From positions 912,639,840 through 912,703,839 of the forward strand of contig NC_081409.1 of assembly GCF_030272615.1 (NCBI RefSeq): a stretch of 64,000 nucleotides of DNA, read 5' to 3'. The notes beneath the pieces are model-generated. The model ran no database searches. It had not been told where the DNA came from and worked only from the letters and a program-made list of their open reading frames with translations. Each line of letters opens with the position of its first letter. Position 1 is the first letter of the stretch. Source of the DNA: Cryptomeria japonica. Its lineage: Eukaryota; Streptophyta; Pinopsida; Cupressales; Cupressaceae. Of the stretch, positions 58,165-64,000 are shown piece after piece. Both the position numbers and the translations under genes were made by a program.

Positions 58165-59535
58165 TTATGCTTTCACCGAACTCGGTTTGTGAGTAGAAGA
58201 TAGGGGTAGGACCCCTACCTTACTTTTGAGATATTCAAAAGTGTCCCTTGGCAGTGGCTTGGTGAAAATATTTGCTATTTGTTCCTTTGAGCTAACATAC
58301 TCCAACACCACTTTCTTCTCTTGAACTTCTTCTCTAAGATAATGATATTTGATAGAGATGTGCTTTGTCTTAGAGTGCATAACAAGACTCTTTGAAATTT
58401 TAATGGCACTAGTATTATCACATAATATAGTTATTGGCTCGGTAACTTTCTCATTTATGCCTTCCAACAGTTGTTTGATCCATGCTATATTGGTACAATT
58501 CAATGCTGCAGCAACATATTCAGCTTCTGTTGTTGACTGTGAAATACATCCTTGTTTCTTGCTAAGCCAACTCACTAGTCTTTCTCCTAAAAAGAAAGCT
58601 CCACCACTTGTGCTTTTCCTGTCATCTATGTTGCCTGCCCAATCAGCATTAGTATAAACTTTTAAATCAAAGTCATTTCCTTTCTGATATACTAAGCCAT
58701 AATCCTCAGTGCCTTTCAAATATCTGAAAATTCTCTTGATTGCTGTCATATGTGTTTCCTTGGGATCTGTAGAAAATCTTACAACTATACCTACTGCATG
58801 TGCTATATCTAGCCTATTGTGAACAACATATTGCAACTTTCGAATCATAGATTGGTAAAGTGTCTCATCAATAGATGCAGATTCATCATTCTTTGATAGT
58901 TTATAGTTGGTAGTCATAGGAGTACTTACTGGTTTTGAATCTTCCATTCCAAATTTCTTCAAGATTTCCTTTATGTACTTGGATTGAGTAATGAAAATCT
59001 CATCTTTCATTTGTAGTATCTGTAGACCTATAAAATACTTTATCTCACCGATTAATGACATCTCAAATTCTTTGCTCATTTCATTTCCAAAGTTCTTGCA
59101 TAAAGAGTCATTTCCAGAAAAGATAATATCATCAACAAATATGGCTGAGATCAGTATTCCATTTTCATCATTCTTCATGTACATACTGTTGTTTTCACTT
59201 GTCCTTATAAAACCAATCTTAATTAAATAAGAGTGCAATCTTTCATACCATGCTCTAGGTGCTTGTTTTAGACCATATAAAGCTTTGTTCAATTTACATA
59301 CCTGATATTTATTCTCTCCTTCAACAAATCCTTCAGGTTGTTCAATAAAAACTTCTTTTTCTAATATACCATTCAGAAATGTAGATTTGACATTCATTTG
59401 ATATACTTTGTAATTCTTGTAAGCAGCGTATGCCAACAATGTTCTTACTCCTTCAATTCTTGCCATAGGTGCAAAAGTCTCACCATAATCAATTCCTTCT
59501 TCTTAAGCATAACCTTTGCAAACTAGTCTTGCTTT
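58165..59535 (-). CDS. C4 reverse transcriptase and RNase H
   Basis: 433 codons are open from 59466 to 58165, and upstream codons to about 59535 (EEGIDYGETFAP) belong to it behind a TAA at ~59504. RT: VYQMNVKSTFLNGILEKEVF (TAFLNG box; first catalytic Asp position reads Asn), ALYGLKQAPRAWYERLHSYL, FVDDIIFSGND (catalytic DD, about residue 108), MSLIGEIKYFIGLQILQMKD. RNase H: VYTNADWAGNIDDRKSTSGG (NADW for the usual DADW), STTEAEYVAAALN, ILCDNTSAIKISKS, HSKTKHISIKYHYLREEV, LEYVSSKEQIANIFTKPLPR. It makes double-stranded DNA from element RNA. Changed Asp residues suggest reduced activity. It is the C-terminal part of a larger polyprotein, not a separate gene. Confidence 0.85.
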
Positions 59536-61115
59536 ATTTTGAATGACCTCACCTTTTTCATTCAGCTTGTTTCTGAAAATTCACTTTGTACTGATTACAT
59601 TTTTGTCCTTCGGTCTTGGGACCAGTGTCCATGTGACATTCTTCTTGATTTGATCAATCTCTTCCGTCATAGCATTTATCCAATCTTCACTGTTAAATGC
59701 CTCTTTCACTATCCTTGGTTCAAATTTAGATATCAAACATGTGTTCTATCTCAGTTTATTCCTTGTCATCACTGGATCATTCTTATCTCCTATAATCTGA
59801 CTTGATACATGATTTCTTCTGACATACTTGGCTAATATAGGCTCAGTAGATTCTGTATGATCTTCATCACTCAGTAACTAGATATTCTCTTCATTTCATT
59901 CAGCAATTTTATTGGTAGGACTTCTCGGTTGAACATATACAAATCCTTCATAATCTTTTGGTTCTTTGGAGTTTCCTTCATCATTTCTTTCTGCAAATTC
60001 GTCAATTTTCACATTTTCACTTTCTACTATTTTGTTAGATGATTTTATCAGACATTTAAATGCTTTTCTTCTAAAAGAATAGCCAAGAAATGTTCCTTCT
60101 TCACTTTTCTGGTCAAACTTACCATTTCTGTCATCTTTGTGAACATAGCATCTACTTCCAAAGACTTTAAAATAACTTACATTAGGTTTCTTGTCATACC
60201 AGATTTCATATGGTGTCTTCATAGTTCCTTTCTTCAGTTGTACTCAGTTCAGGGTGTAAACTGCAGTGCTGATTGTTTCTCTCCAAAGTGTTTGAGGTAC
60301 CTTCTTTTCTATCATCAAGGTTCTTGCACAATCCACAATTGATCTGTTTCTTCTCTCGGCTATCCCATTTTGCTAGGGTGTTCTCAGTGTAGATACTTGC
60401 CTCTTTATACCATGATCATTGCAGTATAAGTTAAATTCATCAGAAGTGAACTCACCTCAGGTCTATCAGATCTAAGACATTTCAGTTGTCTTCCTGTTTC
60501 ATTTTCAACTCTTTCCTTGTACCATTTAAACATTCGAAAAGCTTTTGATTTTTCTTTTAAAAACATTACTGACATCATCCTTGAGTAATCATCCACACAT
60601 AATATGAAATACTTATCACCATAATAACTCTGAACTTTCATAGGACCACAAAGATCAGTATGCACAAGATCTAAAATTCCCTTAGAAGTGTAGGACTTAC
60701 TTGTTAAGCTTAATCTTGTCATCTTACCCATCTGGCATCCTCGGCACATAGCATTCTTAGGTTTCTAAAGACTCGGTAGACCTCTTACTCGGTGCTTCTT
60801 GCTTATTTTGATCAGATTATCAAAATTTACATGACAAAACCTTTTATGCCATAACCAGGTATCATCTATCTTTGCATATAGACACTTATTCCAAGTTGAG
60901 TCAAGGTGAAATGTGTTACCTTTTGTTTGTGTCCCGGTAGCTGCTAAATTTCCATGCTTGTCATGAACTTTGTCAATTCCTTTCTGAAACTCTATTCGGT
61001 ATCCTATATTGTTTAACTGTGCTACACTCAACAAACTGTATTTCAAACCTTCAACCCAATAAACATCATTACATTTAGCATTGTCAAGAAGTGTTATAGA
61101 TCCTTTACCTCTCAC
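59536..61115 (-). pseudogene. C4 integrase and pre-integrase
   Basis: Pre-integrase 61115-60765: KGSITLLDNAKCNDVYWVEG, LKYSLLSVAQL, LWHKRFCHVNFDN with His ligands, then CRGCQMGK with Cys ligands (60749). Core: VHTDLCGPMKVQSYYGDKYF (first Asp), CVDDYSRMMSVMFLKEKSKA, CLRSD (second Asp). Near 60465 a frameshift moves to the frame that continues with the Glu region (QNGIAERRNR) and MKTPYEIWYDKKPNVSYFKV, FGSRCYVHKDDRNGKFDQKS, TFLGYSFRRKAFKC (60222-59896). Stops follow SPTNKIAE and others to 59535. Integrase inserts element DNA into chromosomes. Confidence 0.85.
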
Positions 61116-61849
61116 TGGACATGGTGCATCATTACCAAATCTTACATAACCTCCATCATAATCTTCTCATATAACAAACTTACGTTTATCACCTGTCATG
61201 TGATGTGGGCATCCACTATCTATGATCCAAGAATCATTAGTATTTATGTGAGATATTAAAGCTTTTTCTTCATACCTTTCTTCATCTGATCCATCTTTGA
61301 TAGCCACATAAACAACTTCCTCTGTATCAGTTTCATCTGATTTATCATCATTAGATTCCTCATCAGCTATTAGACATGTCTTTTTATCTCTTCTTCTGAA
61401 GTCTCGGTGTCCTCTGTAATGATTATCTTTTTGTCTGTCATCTCGGTAATCTCTCTTTTCACTGGATTCTTTGTCAAGACAATTAGAAGCCATATTTCCT
61501 ATTCTATCATAGTTAAAACATTTCAAAGGCGACTTTCCTTTGTACTTACCTTTTCCTCTCGGTAGCCTTCTAGCTAATAGTGCTTCAAACTCTTCTTGCT
61601 TTCTGATTTCTTCATAAAGTTTGTGTACCTCCTCCATGTTTTTGTGAAATCTTTCACTTGCTCCACTGTGATTCCCTTCAGAGTACTTATACTTTCTATC
61701 ATTGTCAATGGATAGGTGCTAGGTGTAATGAAATCATTCTCCAGATAATATACAACATATTCTCCAATTCCTAATAGGTGCAGCTTCATCCTTTTCTGCC
61801 ATGTAGAGAAACTTGACTTGTTCAGCTTCGGTGCATCCCTCTTATACAT
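61116..61849 (-). pseudogene. C4 gag and protease
   Basis: Gag starts MYKRDAPKLNKSSFSTWQKR (61849) and is frameshifted near 61640. Much of the usual ~230 residue gag is missing: the N-terminal 90 codons join directly to the basic/knuckle region EEVHKLYEEIRKQEEFEALL. Knuckle KCFNYDRIGNMASNC: second Cys is Tyr and His is Asn. Protease WIIDSGCPHHMTGDKRKFVI is intact at the active site (DSG). A TGA at 61167 separates it from the pre-integrase domain. Confidence 0.82.
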
Positions 61850-61899
61850 CTTTGGATCTTTTCCTCAAGTACCTTTAAACTTTTCTTCTGGAGTCCAAA

Positions 61900-61911
61900 G
61901 CTCTGATACTA
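61900..61911 (-). promoter_or_regulatory. Primer binding site of C4 (tRNA-Met, one mismatch)
   Basis: Minus strand TAGTATCAGAGC, two bases after the 5' LTR; differs by one G-to-A change from TGGTATCAGAGC. Confidence 0.85.
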
Positions 61912-61913
61912 AT

Positions 61914-63393
61914 TGTTAGTTCGGATGTCGATTGTTAATAAGATGAGAGGGGGGGCTGAATCATACAAACTTAATCTTCAATATATTCAACAGATTCAAC
62001 CTCAGTAGCTTTAAAAGATATATATAACCAAAACTATAAAACATGAAAGCTTAAGAACACATAATAATAACAACACTCATAACACCAGATTTAACGTGGA
62101 AACCCAAATAGGGAAAAACCACTGTGGGATTTCAGACCCACTAAGAAATATACTCTTCTAGAGTATGCTCGGTTAAAAGCAAATCCTATTAAAGATTACA
62201 AACACATTGCTAGATGTGACCTGGTTAAGGGATTTCTTTTAGATCTGTTAGGATCTTCACCTTGTTAGAGGTGAGCTTGTTAAAGGGTTTCAAACACTCA
62301 ATCAGAATGTCACCTTGCTAGAGGATTTACAAATAAGACTGTTAAGTCCACTCGGTTAAGAGATTTTCTATCACTTACAAATAAATAATAGTAATGAGTA
62401 TGTCTGCAACTTTGCATCTAAAATGATAAAGTAGATTCTTATTTGCTCAATACAATCTAGTCATAGGACTTATCTTGTCCCTCAGCTGGGCTCCTTACTC
62501 TGTTATTCAAATAGGTCTTCAAGCTTCTGTGCTTGGTAATCACTATGTAGCATCCCCGTACTTACACTTTCCCACATGCATTGTTTATCAATACTTCCTT
62601 ATTTATAAACAATTTGCTAATCGCTTAATCTCTTTGATCACATTTCCCATGATCAATCATAGCCATCAAATCTTCAATCTTGACTAGGTTCAATGTATCC
62701 TTTGATCAGAAAATGTTTTACCTCGCCTTGGAACTTTCATACATTTCTTGGAACTTGTGCTAGGGTATTGTGGTTCAATCTGAGCTGTAGATCTTCCTGT
62801 TGATCTTCCATTGCCATAGATCCTTAACAAACTTCATACACGTTGTATCAATCATTTAATGATAACTAGCTGATCAGCTTCCATCATTAAATAATGCATG
62901 CATTCATCCAATGCATTTTGTTATTACTCAGTTGCAACTCGGTAAATACTAAACTTAACTCGGTAGATATTTCATCTTCATTAACTGATAGCGATAACCT
63001 TAGGGTTTACCGACTAGGTTCCTTGCTCGGTAACATAGTATAGTATTAACCTTACAAACAATAGCATATGTAGGATATCAAAACAATCTAAACAACATGA
63101 TTTCATCATTGTCTAACTCGGTAATAGTTGCCCATTGAATAACTTATTCCTCCCCTTATTCATCACATTCTTTCTGTGTCTTTTACCGACATCTTAGTTC
63201 TCTTCAAAACATACTTCCTAAGATATGGCAACATCATACTAAATCAAAAAATCAATTTCTTGACATGAATGACAAAATAATATTGTGAAGACAGTAAACA
63301 TCCTTAATCAGTTATATCCATAATTATCAACAACCTTCTCAATATCCTAATTGAAATGCCAACAATCTCTTATTGTCTGTTATAATGCCAATA
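61914..63393 (-). repeat. 5' LTR of copia C4 (1,480 bp)
   Basis: Pairs with 56302-57809. Its outer end reads GCCAATA on the + strand instead of GCCAACA, so the LTR start TGTTGG is mutated to TATTGG. It lacks the 23-base duplication of the 3' LTR and has small substitutions along its length. Confidence 0.93.
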
Positions 63394-64000
63394 GTAGAGA
63401 TGTTATATTCAATGAGAAGGTTATGTATAAAGAAAAAATGTAGGAAAAGAAGCATGAACAGGACAAACAAGAATATGTGGTGTTGGATGAGATTCCTGAA
63501 AATGAAATGCCATAGGTACCTGATGCTCAACAACAATAGATTGTCCCACAAACTCCTGCAAGTGTTAGATGTTCTACGAGGTCAAGTAGACCCCCTGAAA
63601 GATTTTTTCCTTCTTTTTATTCTATATTATTAACTGATTCTGGTGAACTAGAAGAATATGAAGAAGCAATGCATGTGGATGCCAAACAACAGTGGGAGCT
63701 AGGCATGAAAGAGGAGATGGACTCCTTGATGAAAAATAAGACTTGAGACTTAGTCCCTTTACTTGCAGAAAAAGGAGCCTTGCCTAACAAATGGGTTTAT
63801 TGGTTGAAGGAGGAGGAAGGAGGTCAGAAAAGATATAAGGCCAGACTTGTGATAAAAGGTTAACATGCCTAGCTCCAGTTGTAAAAATGACTTCAATTAT
63901 GATGAAATATTTTCTTTAGGTGTAAAAATGATTTCAATTAGAACTGTACTTAGTCTTGTGGCTGCAAATGATTTACATCTTGAACAATTAGATGTCAAAA
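63394..64000 (+). pseudogene. C3 pol, part 2: integrase end and start of reverse transcriptase
   Basis: Resumes the C3 frame after C4: DVIFNEKVMYKEKM, VLDEIPENEMP, RSSRPPERFFPSFYS, then the RT start EAMHVDAKQQWELGMKEEMD, SLMKNKTxDLVPL, KGALPNKWVYWLKEE, RYKARLVIKG and, past a scrambled stretch, SLVAANDLHLEQLDVK at the window edge. Stops: TAGs near 63441, 63513 and 63538, a TGA near 63745 (expected Trp) and TAA near 63860. A duplicated GTAAAAATGA(C/T)TTCAATTA segment occurs at 63881 and 63922. The RT core and 3' LTR lie beyond 64000. Confidence 0.85.

Larger units (their letters stand above)
56302..63393 (-). mobile_element. Complete Ty1/copia element C4 (7.1 kb) nested in C3
   Basis: LTRs at 56302-57809 and 61914-63393 and identical GTAGA TSDs (56297-56301, 63394-63398). 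The insertion splits C3 pol between IIRSR and DVIFNEKVMYK. On the minus strand the order is LTR, tRNA-Met primer site, gag, protease, integrase, RT-RNase H, PPT, LTR, the copia order. Lineage looks Tork-like, close to C1 and C2. The pol frame is broken in gag and integrase, but RT-RNase H is largely intact, so it is the least decayed element here. Confidence 0.95.

Noticed and set aside
58349-59805. + strand ORFs opposite C4 pol
   Set aside because: The minus strand carries the full set of RT and RNase H motifs; the + strand frames are shadows.

Overview
The window is transposon-dense plant nuclear DNA. I found no rRNA, tRNA, CRISPR array or intact single-copy host gene. The element types (Tat-lineage Ty3/gypsy with two RNase H domains, Ty1/copia with PPT AAAGGGGGAGA and a tRNA-Met primer site, a TNP2-type CACTA transposon, a plant mobile domain gene, a PLS-class PPR fragment) show a seed plant. 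Nesting depth, long LTRs and old decayed copies fit a giant genome such as a conifer; that last step is inference.

The layout can be read as nested insertions, four with exact target-site duplications (TSDs). (1) Copia C1 (+, 5' half outside the window) runs from 4477 to its 3' LTR end at 26187. It is interrupted by a solo LTR (5205-6442, TSD GTGAT) and by a 17.5 kb CACTA transposon (6547-24027, TSD AGC). Its left edge abuts the 3' LTR of gypsy G1 (internal 1-3347, LTR 3348-4476). (2) About 2 kb of unassigned DNA (26188-28260) holds a 298 bp inverted-repeat element. (3) Gypsy G3 (+) seems to start as an LTR at 28261. It is interrupted by the complete 15.65 kb gypsy G2 (-, 28602-44252, TSD CTAAC) and by a rearranged copia composite C2 (44472-47823), and resumes inside gag at 47824, reaching the end of pol near 53336. 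(4) TNT1-like copia C3 (+) starts before 54114 and is interrupted by the complete copia C4 (-, 56302-63393, TSD GTAGA). C3 resumes at 63394 and runs off the window.

The most notable cargo is of two kinds. Gypsy G2 carries, antisense to its own pol and between integrase and the 3' LTR, a spliced plant mobile domain (PMD) gene. The CACTA element carries its own TNP2-type and Transposase_24-like genes on the + strand. On the - strand it carries a PPR gene fragment and a degenerate ORF of about 1,200 codons that I cannot assign to a family.

Nearly every coding region is broken. The breaks are largely C-to-T or G-to-A changes turning Gln, Trp or Arg codons into stops, as expected from decay of methylated DNA. 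The longest intact coding stretch of clear function is the 433-codon RT/RNase H end of C4.
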